Assembly (NCBI GenBank): GCA_963691705.1
Contig: OY829542.1
Coordinates: forward strand, 29,002,579 to 29,066,578
Reading direction: 5' to 3'
Source of the DNA: Viola odorata
Taxonomy: Eukaryota > Streptophyta > Magnoliopsida > Malpighiales > Violaceae
Length of the DNA stretch: 64,000 nucleotides
The notes beneath the pieces were generated by a model. That model was not told where the DNA came from, made no database searches, and worked only from the letters and a program-made list of their open reading frames with translations. This document shows positions 1 through 11,196 of this stretch, in pieces (the stretch's first letter is position 1; each line of letters opens with the position of its first letter). Position numbers and translations under genes: made by a program.

Positions 1-608
1 AAGATACGAACAGTAGATAATAAATATCATGCAAGAAAGAGTAAAGAAAAGGATTAGAGGAAACCGGTAAATGATTTAATAAATCAAAGGAGAATGGCTT
101 CTCTCTTTTACAAAACTGGCGGCTGCTCCAAGATTCAAGAGAATAATATCCCTATAAATTATGGTAAAATAAAGAGTGATGTTTTTAGTGTCTTAAGTCA
201 GCCTCCTTACAAAAACCCTAAAGCTAAGCTTATATAGGCTAAAACTAGCTAGGGGACAAAAATACAGCTAAGGGAGAGGATATTCTGGAATCTTCTGGAA
301 GCGTCTGACACCTTCTAGAAGCGCTTGGGATTCCTTCCTCTGACCCTTGATCTTTGATCTGACGCAGGGAAGTTAAGGGCATGAAACTGCTCACTGGTCT
401 GGTTAGCGTCGCGGGCTCGATGACCTTTGCGCTTCTAGACCTCGATCTTCAAAACTTTAGAAATCCTTCCAAATATGCTCGTTTTCGCTCTTTTCTCCCT
501 TTAGGCTCTGATCTGCAAAAAGATGGGGAAAAGGGCAAATCAGAAGTATCTTGCCCTCGAAAAGGCCGAAAATAAGATCGAAAAACATACAATAAATACA
601 TGTTATCA
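1..608 (-). mobile_element. LTR fragment, window edge cuts it
   Basis: This stretch matches the distal part of the solo LTR at 49402-51168: both share the segment around CTGCTCACTGGTCTGGTTAG (381-410 here) and the run from GATCTGCAAAAAGATGGG to the end. It finishes ATGTTATCA at 608, i.e. TGATAACAT on the minus strand, a normal LTR start. No polypurine tract lies at 609-630, so 608 is more likely the outer edge of an independent insertion than an internal LTR border. The other end is outside the window, so the target repeat cannot be checked. Confidence 0.6.
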
Positions 609-753
609 GGCATCCTTCAGCCGGCAGCAGCAAGGGCTAGACGAAGAGAGTGAATCTGCTGTAGGGGATTTCTCTTCTGTGGTGGAACTAGCAGTCTACT
701 TCTTTTGTTCATGCTTTACTCCGCTTCTGTTTGTGCTCCTCTTTTGCTCAAAT

Positions 754-1626
754 TTATTTATTGATTTTTTTTTTAAGAAAGAGCAAAAGGGAGCATGTAC
801 AATATTTTTCTTCTGTCTGACTAGAGTAGCAAATATTCTTCATTTTCAAATTGTTCATCGTATGACTACTTTGCTCAACATTGGCTTCTAGCTCTGAAGG
901 AAAGCATCCTGGATCCTCCAATTTTAGCTCATCCGTTGACATGAAAAGGTCCTCTATCCTATAAGAATAATCATCGTGGTCATGACACTTAGATAATTAC
1001 TCCCATAGAATAGCGGTGCATAAATTCTCCTTTTCACTTAAATAGCCATCACCATCTAAGTGCTGCAAATATTGTTCTATAGGAGTGATAGGGTGATTCA
1101 TGGTCTGATTGGGCAGAAGTGTTGGAGCTAAAAGTTTTGGTTCAAGTGTTGGGGCAACATCTAGGGCAAGTTGCTCAGGTAGGCATTCAAAGTTTGCTTC
1201 AATGGCCTCTTGGCGTTACTGCTCCCTAATATCCTGCATGGTTATAGTTAGCTCTTTCAATTGATTTGCCAAGTCAACTACTGTCGCCCACATTTTGGTA
1301 GCCCAATGTTCATGAGGTGGCTCTGCATCTTGTGAAGGTTATGGAGAAGGAAAATATTGATAGCTAGGTTCGGGTTGCACCCCATAGTTGAAATTTCCTT
1401 GATTCCACCACGGAGGGTTAGGAGTAGATGCATAGGGATCGTAGTATGGGTCACAACTTCCCTGCGGCGGACCGTGAGATGTATATGAATTATAATACGA
1501 ATCAAAACTCCCCTGTGGTGGGTCATAGAATCCTCCATTGGCAGTCATGTTCCTTTCATCATAGTTGCCTGCATCAAAATATTGAGGAAAAGAGGGTGAG
1601 TGAGAATAAGAATTAAAATAAGACAT
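754..1626 (-). pseudogene. Broken retrotransposon gag (C-terminal part)
   Basis: Read on the minus strand from an ATG at 1626, this frame gives a Tyr/Asn/Pro/Gly-rich segment (NPPWWNQGNFNYG near residue 75). It then runs on through several stop codons into a Glu/Leu-rich tail (HHPITPIEQYLQHL region, then PGCFPSELEANVEQ near 800-900). Such Trp/Asn/Gly-rich segments are familiar from gag of plant Ty3/gypsy Athila/Tat-type elements. The frame lies between the tRNA-type primer site at 1861-1878 and the LTR edge at 608, in the order expected for a minus-strand element. The stops show it is dead. Zinc-knuckle, protease and polymerase domains are absent. Confidence 0.6.
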
Positions 1627-1860
1627 TGAAGAAAGAATTGATGTTTTCCGCGTCTAGGTCTTGACGCGGAAAGGAGGTCAAGATTTTCTAGGGCAGAAAG
1701 GGTTCTTTCGAGGGCAAGGGTAGAAACTTCTCCGGTATCAGTGGATGGTTTCCTGGCCTATCTTCTGAGTCTGCTCTCTGTCCTGGTGATCTCAAGTGGT
1801 AAAGGATTTGGTCTAGATGTCCTGGTCACACAAACAAAAGAAAGAAATCAGTACCGCTAG

Positions 1861-1878
1861 TTCCCGGCAACGGCGCCA
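1861..1878 (-). other. tRNA primer-binding site (Asp-type)
   Basis: On the minus strand this reads TGGCGCCGTTGCCGGGAA, the motif commonly seen just inside the 5' LTR of plant Athila/Tat gypsy elements and usually assigned to tRNA-Asp. It lies 5 bases from the LTR end at 1884 and fixes the element orientation as minus. Confidence 0.75.
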
Positions 1879-1883
1879 AAATT

Positions 1884-3219
1884 TGAACCGGTTGTCGAAG
1901 CCATCAAAAATAATAATAAAAACCTGCTAATAATGTGTATAATAAATTGTGTATAGTGGGAACAGGGTCGATCCACAGGGACTAGGGTAGACACTATCTC
2001 GTATATGCGACTAGGGCAAACAAACCAAAACAATAACAAATGGGGGGTTTGAAAGTTGTTGATTAATCTAATGTAAACTAGGAAAATAATGATAGACAGT
2101 AATAAAACAAATAGGAAATTGATAGAGAGAGGAGTTCCCAGTAGGAATCTATCTCCAGTTGTATTTGCGGTCAGTCGGTCATTGGTGCAGTGATCTTCTA
2201 CCCCTAGCTGATAGATGCGTTATGAGGACCAGGTACGTTTAGGTCCCTTGCTTTCTTTCGTATGAGAAACTACCCCAAGGTACGTTTATGGAGTAGTCTT
2301 GACGCTTTGTCGTCCCCTAAGGTACGTTTATGGGGGCAATACTCAAAGGCCCATGAAGTTGAAGAAAGACACACCTAAGGTGAGACACTCAGTGCGTTCG
2401 AGGCTCTACCCTAATTACTCGCTTAACCCAGTCAGATTGGACCAGCGACCTGATGACTCCAATCTAGTTGTCTACTTTACCCTGCAGCCTCACATTAGTT
2501 ATTGTCATAGAGATGACTTTAATCGTCTAGGCCTAGCTACTAGTTGATCAGGCTTTCAACAGTCCTAGCAGATTTGACAAGAATTTGTTAAGTAAATAAA
2601 TATAAACCAACAGTATATTAAACTTTAATTAGACCTCACGGCTTTCCTAAGCAACCATCGATGATCCTACCAAGAACAAGAGATTTAGTTGCTCATATTA
2701 AAAGTAAAATAATTAAAGTGCATAATTGAATGAAGAAGAGAATAAGAAAACTCCTGAATATTATCGGCCGGAGTAAAGTTCTGATTTATTATAAATAGAG
2801 AAGAGAAGAAGAGGAGAAGAAGTCTGGTGCAGAAAGCACCCAAAAAGGAGCCGTCCTCCAAAGATGATAATGAAAACCCTAAATCTAAAAAGTCTTATAG
2901 GGGAAATTACAAAGAAGGAAATTCTAAAAATAGAAAATAATAAAAAGGGAAATCCTAGATTTAATTGGAGTTGATTCTCAAATTATCCTCTTGCGAAAAT
3001 GGGGAAAATCTGGAGTAATGGGGTTGATTCTCTGATTTTCTTAATTCAGGGATTTTTCTTTTCTGTGTTGCTTTCCTTCGCTGCCGCGTACGTGCAGCTG
3101 CAAGGCCTAGCTGATCAAATCCGTCAAAAATCCTTTGATAAATGTATCTTTTTTATATTTCCTCTCCGAAAGCCAAGATTTACAAATAGTAAGGAAACAA
3201 GGGCAAATTAGTAGCATCA
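1884..3219 (-). mobile_element. 5' LTR of a minus-strand gypsy-type element
   Basis: The LTR begins TGAACCGGTTGTCGAAGCC next to the primer site and probably ends GTAGCATCA at 3219, giving TG...CA ends of about 1.34 kb. It shares blocks with the solo LTR at 49402-51168, e.g. CTTGACG.TT.CGTCGTCCCC and GGCAATACTCAAA..GCCCATGAAG, although overall divergence is high. Its right edge abuts a protease remnant of another element, so it is nested in element A. The right border is inferred from the TGAT start of related LTRs; the target repeat (expected AGATC) would lie outside the window. Confidence 0.6.
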
Positions 3220-3239
3220 AGATCTAAAAAGGGCTAGGA

Positions 3240-3840
3240 AAGGAAGGGAAAATAACCACAAAATGCGTCATGTCAAGGAGAATGGAGAGTTAGGTTGTGA
3301 TGATGACGGTGAGGGTGAGGATTCTAGGTGTGAAGAAGAGGAGGATTGTGATTTAGACATGGAGGAGACCGAATTGGACCAAAGGTTGTAACTTGTGGTG
3401 AGACGAAGCCTAAGTGTTCAACCAAGGTTAGGGGGAAGCGATGGAGAGCAACGGGGGAACTTGTTTTATGCCCACTGTTTGGTTGGAGATAAAGTGTTAC
3501 GAGAGTTTTACTAATTGTGCAAGCGACTTGCTTGTGCACAAGTTAGACCTTTCGTTGATCAAGCATCTAAAACCCTACAAGCTACAATGGATGACCAATG
3601 GTGACGAATTAGAAGTGACGTATCAAGTGTTGGTTACGTTCACCATTGAGAGGTATCGAGATAAGGTCTATTGTGATGTCGTGCCCATGACCGTAAGCCA
3701 TATTATGTTGGGTAGGCCATGGCAATTCAATAGACAAGCGTTGCATGAAGGGAAGAGCAATCGCTATAAGATCATCAAGGATGGGTGAGAATTTATTCTT
3801 ACGCCGTTGACACCAACAAAGGTTAATGAGGATAAGAAGT
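3240..3840 (+). pseudogene. Retropepsin remnant of element A
   Basis: An acidic leader (EEEEDCDLDMEETELDQ near 3330-3385) precedes a segment aligned with the protease of element B. The open part at 3441-3788 keeps NCASDLLVHKLDL, LKPYKLQWM, a Val/Leu-rich strand and LGRPWQFNR, typical of the aspartic protease region of plant gypsy polyproteins. The stretch that should carry the catalytic D-x-G-S motif is destroyed by a small deletion and frameshift just before TNCAS. Inactive. Confidence 0.7.
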
Positions 3841-3899
3841 GGCTCATTGAGTCTTATTCTAATTTTGAGAGAGAAAAAGAAAAGAAAAAGTAGAGTGTT

Positions 3900-5568
3900 T
3901 GATTGATGGATTATTTTGGTTGTTTTACTATCTCTTTTCCTAGCAATTGAGATGGTAAATATGCTACTTTGAGCCTATTTGCTTCCTTTCTTATGATTCA
4001 GCCTTTGGAGCATCAATGTGAAGGAAAGGAGTGAAAAGCTTGAAGAATAGAGCTGTAATCAATCATATGGTGTTGAAGTCCCGTTTTCCGTTTTTGCTGC
4101 TTTGAAGTTGGTCTGTTCGTCTCAAGGCCACTCCTCTATTTTGCCGAGATCAGCTCTCCTCTAGGCCTCGACAAGAAGCGTCCCTCCGGAAGGCCAGCTG
4201 GATCTGCACTTTCCATGAATCCGCGTGCCGGATTTATTTAATCTCTAGTGCGTTTCCTGTCTTCTTGGGACACATTATTTGCAGACACTAGACTTCTTGG
4301 GCCCCTATATGTTATTCTCATGTGCTTGAAGACATTTTGGAAGAATGAATCAACATTCTTCTTGATTAAATGAAGAATATTCCCACTCATGTACAAGCAC
4401 TTAGAGGACAAGCTCTTGGGAGCTTGTGAGCGGGCGTGGACTGTCCTTGGAGAGGAGATTGCAGGCTTGGGAACGGACCATTTAAGGTAGCAAGATTGAG
4501 AACGGAGGGAAGGAGGACAATCAAGAACAGTAGGGAGAAAAATCAGCATTTACCAACTTTTTCCAGAAATTCCAGCACTCTTTGTAATTTCGGATTTGAA
4601 CTTCTTTTGTTTTATTTTGATTATGTGTTGTAACTAAACTCTAAGTTCCTGGTAGGGATCAAGAGATTGGCTGGTATGTTGATTGTGAGACTTGTTTAAG
4701 CTTCATAGAAATGAATTTCATATTTCAAACCTTCTTGTTTTAATTTTAAACTTGTCTTTATTAATTTTTGAGCTTGATCACCTTGAATTTAATTCGGGCA
4801 AGTGTAGTCAGTTCTCTTGTGATTACATCACTCTTAGAGAACGTTTGTAGACAAATCAGCAGGGCATGAGGGGTATTTGCTTGGTCTAAGCTGATAGAAG
4901 AGATTGAATTAGGCGGTCATCCCATCCCGAGGCCTTGAGAAGGGCCGACCTAGGTGACAGCTGGGTCAAGTGCCAGACTAGACCAGACTCGTGGATGATG
5001 AAAGTATTCCCTTGTCTAGAAGAGGGACCTCACTGTATTTAATCAATCTCTCAAGTGCTTCCATAAGTATTCTGATTCCTTTGTAGAAGGCTCTGCATAG
5101 CCAAGGCAAAGTGGCGGATTAGAATCTTAGGATGAACTTAGGAAGATTAGGGTATTTAAAATGAAGTGATTCTTTTAAATACTTTTGTAGCAGGTTGGGA
5201 ATCTAGTGTGAGCTGGTTCCACAACTTCTTCTATGAAAACCATTTCGAAAATGTATTTTGTCAATGATCAACAACTTACCAATGCCATCTCGCAATGATC
5301 TCTACCCAGAATATTTTCTCCCCTGTAATTCTCTCTATTTTAAAGCTGTTTTTATTGTTTGCAACTGATCTCAAATCTACTGTTTTTCTGTTTAATTATA
5401 TCTCAACCCCAAAACTTGGTTTCTTTTACTTGGTTATTTACAGGAACTTCAAGAATTAGGCGAAGCTTGTCCTTGTGGGATCGATCCTCTCACCACTATC
5501 TGCATTAATTTGTAGCATAGCACTGAGTTGTATTTTATTTATTTTATGAACGGATTCGACACCCGTCA
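3900..5568 (+). mobile_element. Solo LTR in element A
   Basis: The sequence starts TGATTGATGG and ends TTCGACACCCGTCA, with the 5-base target repeat GTGTT at 3895-3899 and 5569-5573. The left flank (Lys/Glu codons after the protease) resumes at the right flank, matching the uninterrupted order in element B. The CGACACCCGTCA ending is characteristic of plant Athila/Tat-type LTRs. At 1669 bp with no internal region, it is the product of LTR-LTR recombination. A TC-rich leader and long untranslated stretches are seen, with no coding. Confidence 0.85.
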
Positions 5569-5573
5569 GTGTT

Positions 5574-6612
5574 ACGGAAAAGAAAGAGTAAAAATAGATC
5601 ACATGAAAGAAAAAAAGCATGTGAACAGTGCAAGTGGGAAATTAAAACACATGCATGGAAAGAGTGAGCATGCAGAGAGTAGAAATCATAGAAAAAGAGA
5701 GAAGAGTGTTCATGCCAAGGGAGGGAAAGTGAGGCAGGCCTTAGTGTTGCGCAAAAATAATTTTGGCGCAAGTCATGCGAAACCGTTTGGTTCTCGGCCT
5801 TATATTTCTAACCCTAACCAAATTGTCTCCTCTACTTCTATTATTCCTTCTCATGTGCAGGAAATTGATGGATTAAGTACAGAAGAGAGGAACAATACGC
5901 TACCACCAAGGAAACACAAAGGAGATTGTGTTGAGAGTGAGACTAGTGCAACTAACCCTAGTCGTCAAGGTAAAGTTAACGAGCGCTTAAAGGAGTCTTT
6001 GAGAGGCCTAGATCGTGAGTTGTGGAGAACCTCAAGCGTGATGAGGGTATATTACTTAGCACAACTCAGGAGACAGCCAAAGAAGGAAGAACAAAGTCTT
6101 GGAGTTGTTTGGTATTCATTGGTTTGTAAGTTTGAATTTGTTGATGACTTTCGCTTTTATATATTTTTAACAAATTCACTTATGGATTTATACTTGTGGT
6201 GCCGCTAAATCCTTTGTCTTTGAGTTACTATGCAAGTTTACGGAATGATAAGGATTTGATGTTGGCTAAGATACCAAAGGACCAAGTCGTGGCTTACATG
6301 GAGCGCTTAGGGATTTCTTGAACGTATCATGGCTACAAAAGAGGACTCTTTTGCTTGTTCTTCAAGGTCCTTGATTGGGATAGGATGTGCTTACATTGGA
6401 CATAGTTTCCTACTCAATCCGAGGAGATAGCTACTGATTTGGGTGATGGATCAACCTAACCCGTTGCAAAGCGCTTGGACACCAATGACGGATTGGATGT
6501 CTTCGGTAATTTCAAAACTAGTTGTGTGCCTTTTGTTCATGCTAACTTAAGGTATTATGTCGTAGGTACTATTTTGGATCCTAAAGAGGATTTGTGGGCG
6601 AATCCTTTCCAA
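5574..6612 (+). pseudogene. Unassigned region downstream of protease, element A
   Basis: The open frame at 5528-6208 (its first codons lie in the solo LTR) carries the family signature: Lys/Glu/His repeats (KSEHAESRN), then VRQALVLRKNNFGASHAKP, NPNQ, NPSRQG and VCKFEFVDDF. Equivalent blocks occur in element B (13005-14136) and element C (57400-58000). Stops follow, although matches to B resume as DKDLM..KIP and MERLG near 6240-6320 and in DT-D-LDVFGNF and SCVPFVHANLRY near 6480-6560. No reverse transcriptase YxDD, RNase H or integrase motif is visible. Function unknown. Confidence 0.55.
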
Positions 6613-6623
6613 GGGGGAGGGAA
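6611..6623 (+). other. Polypurine tract of element A
   Basis: AAGGGGGAGGGAA lies directly before the 3' LTR start TGATGTGAATCC. The same kind of tract occurs at 14137-14149 (B) and 59448-59461 (C). Confidence 0.75.
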
Positions 6624-7770
6624 TGATGTGAATCCTCCCACAAACCCTAATTCGTTGCACACACGCGCACGCCAAGCGACTAGAGCCGAGGAAGGCAAGG
6701 GAGCGTGCCAAGGATGCAGCAAGGGCTCAAGAGAGTTTAAAATGGACTTGCACAAGGACCAAGGCATGAGCAGACCGAGCTGAACCACGAAGGATGCGCA
6801 TAGCGCATGGGCACACGCGAACGAATGCGCCTAAGAAGACCGTCTGAGCCAAAACATCGAAGACGAGCTTTGATCATGACTCCAACATAAATAAAAGATC
6901 GTCTGGGATCTTAGGAGAGTCCTGTCCAAGTTTGGGCTCAATCACACGAGTAGATTGCAAGTTTGCTCGAAGAGACCTAATCGCATGCACCAAGGGTGCA
7001 TATAAGCGCAACAGGCGCGTTCAAGAGGACCAAGTGTGTTCGGGTAAGGTTTCTTCAAGCGACCAGCCTTGTAACATGTATTTGACATGTTAGGAAGGTT
7101 TGGGCCAAGTTTCAGCCCAAACGCACGAGGGAATTGTGAGATGGCTCGAGTGCCCCTTTGAGTGCGCATTGACCTAGCCACGGTCAAGTGCGCATTGACC
7201 TAGCCACGGTCAAGTGCGACTAGACCAAGAGCGAGCCATGGTGCAACCAGCTGAGCGAAGCTTATGAGAAGCTTATGGACTTATTTATATTTACTTATGT
7301 AATTATTAATTAGCTAAGTTAGAGTTATTTCTTAGTTAGAACTCCTAGTTTGATTAGAATTAGAACTTGTAGTTTTACTAGAATTTGTACTAGGCTTTTG
7401 CCTATTTAAAGTCGATTGGCTTCATTAATGAATCAGGCTATTTTTACCCAAATTGATATTGAGACTTTATCTTGGGGAGTATTTACTCTTGTTGTTCGTG
7501 GACTCGAACCTTGTGTTTTTCCTTCAGTTTCGCAAGCTAGGGCTAAGGCAAGTAAAATCGAAGTTGCGGCCATTGTTTGTTCCTTAGGGTTACAGGGCTG
7601 AACCTAATACAAGCAAAAACCTCACTAGGATTCATTTAGGTTAGTAGGCATAGGGTTGTTTGCTAATCGAGACTTGTTCTCGTGAGTCTATCCAACAAAT
7701 TCCGCGTCAATCTCAAACCTTCGAACTAGATCGTCATTCAAGCGCATCCTAGGCAACTAGGATCATATCA
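6624..7770 (+). repeat. 3' LTR of element A
   Basis: 1147 bp, from TGATGTGAATCC to CTAGGATCATATCA. It has the same family layout as the element B LTRs (GTTTGGGCTCAATCACACGAG near 6930, GCCTATTTAAAG near 7400, CATCCTAGGCAACTAGGAT at the end) but is clearly diverged, so element A is an older or different subfamily member. Confidence 0.75.
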
Positions 7771-9222
7771 ACTACGGTCACCCTTTTGAATCTCATCCTC
7801 CTCCTCTTTTATGTGCCGCTTCACACCCTTATTTACTTAATTATTCATCTTCTCATTCTCCTCTTCCTGCTCTTCATGAGTACCAACATTTTCATTCTCC
7901 TCCTCCACCTCCTCTAGTTTGGCCCCTTGCGCAACTTCTTCTTCAGCAGTATCAATCTCTCCATGTTGTTCATCCTCCTCTTCTTCACTAACCACCCTTC
8001 ATTCGCATCATCATCATCCTCTTCCTCTGCTTGCATCTCCCTCAACCCCCCTGCTAGTTTGGTTTTATCGACATTTTCAGTCTCCTCATCATTGTTCCCC
8101 ACTTTTTCAGACTCTCGCACCTCATTACCCTAGTCAGATGCCACCTTCTCGTCCTTCTCATCATCATCTACTATGTCAGCATTAAAACCATCTAACGACT
8201 CCTCTATTTCACCCTCACCATCAACACATGGTCGCTTCGATGGCCTACCAACAATAGGCCTCCTGCCAAAAAACTTTCATTTCCCACCAGATGTTGTCCT
8301 TACTCCCAACCTTGAAGTGATTCCTTCAACCAATCCAGCTACCCTAACCAAACCATCTTCAACACCCTACAACTGCTTACTAAATCCAACCATCTCTGCC
8401 TCATCCACCTATACGAAAAGTATCATATTTTGCATCCTTAATAGGTACTTTATCAACTGTTAACGAGAAAGGATGCTTGCACAAATAAATACTTACATTA
8501 TATCTTTCCAGTTGTGTGTCGACTGGCCTATCACCTCCTCTCTAACTATCCTCTTCCAATACAACCTGTTGTTTATTCAAACAAAGTACTAATCATTGCT
8601 AATGTCACCATTGCTATGCAAATCCAAGAACCATTTTTTCTTCCCAGTAATAAAGAAAACTACAACAAAACATACCTCCGAAGAATCTATCCCACCCATT
8701 TCCTAAACATGGGAGTATACAAACTTTTTGCTATTTTGATCCCAGTCAGCAATCCGGGGGCTAATTTTCCCACTGTAGCGACTATTACACTCCGGCATCT
8801 TTATGGTATCTAAATACATAAGCTAAAGCACAATGAAAACACCAATCCAATCCTCTAAATGTTGCATGATTAATTACAAGATGCAAGATAATATATGAAA
8901 GGATAAAGAAACACCCAGTTACCCAAATATTTGTCTATATATTTTTTTCCAGCTTCTGTTTAAAGCTCATGATACCTTCTACTAGTCCATCAAGGGGAAA
9001 TTGTACCCAGTTAAGCTTCCGGATAGAAACAAGGTCCCTAATATAACCCAAAATTGTTTTTGTTGATGTTGTTGGAAGTATCGAGCCATATGAATATAGA
9101 CAAAGCAAATGTTAGAAACAAATCCCTGAACTTTGAATTGGCCGACAATTCTAAGAAAAGTTCACCAATAGACGTTAAAAACTCATCACCTTTCAAGTCG
9201 TACAAATCGTCTAGGTCGGTAT
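7771..9222 (-). pseudogene. Plant mobile domain gene, 3' exons (broken)
   Basis: Read on the minus strand from 9222, the frame continues directly from the 15303-15600 segment once element B and one copy of GGTAT are removed. It gives DLKGDEFLTSIGELFLELSA, then, after a frameshift, YIRDLVSIRKLNWVQFPLDG and VEGIMSFKQK, typical of plant mobile domain / aminotransferase-like proteins. A second block, MPECNSRYSGKISPRIADW (near 8790), looks like the next exon. From about 8300 down the frame becomes rich in Glu, Asp and Lys with a basic KKRRMNN stretch near 7960, like the charged C-terminal tails of these proteins. The frameshift and stops mark a pseudogene. Its end is lost under element A at 7770. 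Confidence 0.75.
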
Positions 9223-10316
9223 TGATACGATCCTAGCCCTAGCGCACGCACAACACGCACTTAGAGCACACCGAGGGCTAGACCGAGGGTTTAGAGGACA
9301 AGCGCATCGAGCCAAAGATGCCAAGGAGCATCAAGGAAAGCTGGCACAGCCTCATCAAGTCAAGACAGCACCCGTCGCATGGACAACGCAAACCATAGAG
9401 CTTGTAGCGCGCGGCACACGCCAACGCGCCTAGACGTACGCATGCTATGACTAGCCGAGCCAACCCATTGAAGAGAGGCTTCGACCAGCGATCCAAAGTA
9501 AATATAAGATAGAGAGATGTCTTAGAAGTGTCGTGGCCAAGATTGGGCTCAATCTCACTAGGGGAGCACAAGAACGCCCAAGTTGAACTTGTTGTGCACA
9601 AGAAGGGTGCGCACAAGGCCCCAAGCGCGTCCGATGGAATCTATCAAGTCCAACGCGTCCAGAAGCAAATGATGGACTTTGTTTCTTACATATCAAGATG
9701 TTGGAAGGTTCTGAACTGAATTTGAGGTCAAACGCTCGAGCCAATCGATCTAGGGCTCGAGGCGACTTATTAGCGCGCACCATGCGCGAGCCATGGGTGC
9801 GATTTAGAGAGTTCGGCCCAAAACATGTCCAAACCATGGGGGAACGTTCCAGAAGTCTTAGAAGGCTTTATTTCTATTTATTAATTAGTTTTTACAGTTA
9901 TTAGACTAGTAGAAGTTCTATTTCGAATGTACTTAAGAGTTCTAGTTAAAATAGGTTTTCTAGTTATAGTTAAACTAGTACTTAGCGCAAGCCTATATAA
10001 AGGAGCACATATCTCATTGTAAAAAAAACCCCGATTTTGATAATTGAATACAGAGAGTATTTCTCAAATAGTTCTTGCGAGAGCCTTTTCTTTAATTGAG
10101 TTAGAACATTCGATTAAAATCACAAGTAAAACCTAAAAGTTCACCCCCTTTTGAATTGTTTCAACTAGGTTGCTTCTCCCAGGTGTGAGTCGAGATCTAG
10201 AATTTGATCCAAAGAACCTCTCTTGAATCAATTAGGTTGCTTCTCCCAAGTGTGAGTTGAGGTCTAAGTTCATCAAGTAAGAGTTGTTACGCACCTAGGC
10301 AACTAGGATCGTATCA
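9223..10316 (+). repeat. 5' LTR of element B
   Basis: Ends are TGATACGATCC and GGATCGTATCA. A TATA box (CTATATAAAGG, 9993-10003) precedes the presumed transcript start. It lacks about 54 bp present near the end of the 3' LTR (15213-15266, region of GAAATCCAAGCCTTG), which accounts for the length difference. Confidence 0.9.
9993..10003 (+). promoter_or_regulatory. TATA box in the LTR of element B
   Basis: CTATATAAAGG sits about 310 bp before the LTR end; the same position is CTTATATAAAGG in the 3' LTR (near 14921). Confidence 0.6.
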
Positions 10317-10318
10317 GT

Positions 10319-10330
10319 TGGTAGCGGAGC
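10319..10330 (+). other. Primer-binding site TGGTAGCGGAGC
   Basis: It lies two bases (GT) after the 5' LTR. It resembles but differs from the common initiator-Met site TGGTATCAGAGC. The identical 12-mer is found in the same position in element C and in two minus-strand elements. Confidence 0.65.
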
Positions 10331-11196
10331 AAAGGTGTTCAACGTTTGGTAACTATCCTATCTATCTTTACTGTTTTTATTTAGTTTTCAATTGTTGAGA
10401 TTGATCTTCTTTTATCCGATCTATATCAATCTCCTTGAGTCCCGTTGTGTTAGTGTGTCGAGTCGATCTAGAAACCCTAGATCTAGTTTGCGTCTTGTGT
10501 CTTTATTTTTGTGTCAATTTAAAAACAAAAATAGTCCCCAAAGTGTCTTTAATTTCAGTACTGTTTTGAGTCATAAAAAGTCATAAAAATCCAAAGTGTC
10601 AATTAGTTGATTGTTATTTCGCTTCATTCAAAAAGAGTCAAAACAAATTCAAAAATAGAAACGATTTCAAATAACAAAAAGAGCAGAAGTCGAAATCAAA
10701 AAAAAAATACAAGATACTTGAAGGTGTTAGCTTTCCATATCAAAAAGAATCATTCGATTTGGAGTTCGGAGTTGAAAGTTATCAAGTTTGCAAGATACAA
10801 ACCCTAATTTCACAAAACCGAGAATCACACACTTACACAATCCTTTTGAGAATTTATTTGAGTCTTCCTATATTATTGTGAGCTTTTTTTTATTCTTCCA
10901 TTATAAAATCTCTTCTATTCCATTCCAACAATTATTTAGTTGATTGATCTTTGCAACTAAACTTTTTGTTGAACATAAAAAATTGTTTTGAAGCTAGTTA
11001 TCCTTGAGAGTCTTATTGGAAGCTTTTCCTTAAAATTCTTGAGTCTGCCTATAACGATTTGAGTGCAGGAACAATTGAAGAGATACTTTGAGTGATTTAT
11101 GAGTTCAATAGAGAGTAAACACGAGAGCAAAAATATGTGAGGGAGTGCTAGGTTTAGTTCAACTTTACGTCGTTTTATTGTCTTTGCGATTTCAGG
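10331..11196 (+). other. Leader of element B, no gene
   Basis: AT-rich untranslated stretch between the primer site and the gag ATG. I see no conserved coding. Element C has a leader of comparable length (55749-56622) with similar phrases (GTGAGTTCAATTGAGAG / GAGTTCAATAGAGAG just before gag). Confidence 0.6.

Larger units (their letters stand above)
3220..7770 (+). mobile_element. Element A: gag-protease LTR element, 3' part
   Basis: Plus-strand element lacking its left part (outside the window, beyond the nested insertion at 1-3219). In order: protease remnant (3240-3840), a nested solo LTR (3900-5568), the family's unassigned region (5574-6600), polypurine tract (6611-6623) and 3' LTR (6624-7770, ending GGATCATATCA). 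It is a diverged relative of elements B and C. Its 3' end lies inside the plant mobile domain pseudogene; the right half of the expected target repeat is ACTAC (7771-7775), and the left half is not in the window. Confidence 0.75.

Noticed and set aside
1..3219. A single complete minus-strand element with 1-608 as 3' LTR and 1884-3219 as 5' LTR
   Set aside because: The two LTRs belong to different subfamilies (1-608 matches 49402-51168 better) and no polypurine tract precedes 608; two separate insertions fit better.
9278..9837. Minus-strand Cys/Leu/Arg-rich ORFs in the element B LTRs
   Set aside because: They are antisense to LTR sequence; frames differ between the two LTRs and no motif is present.
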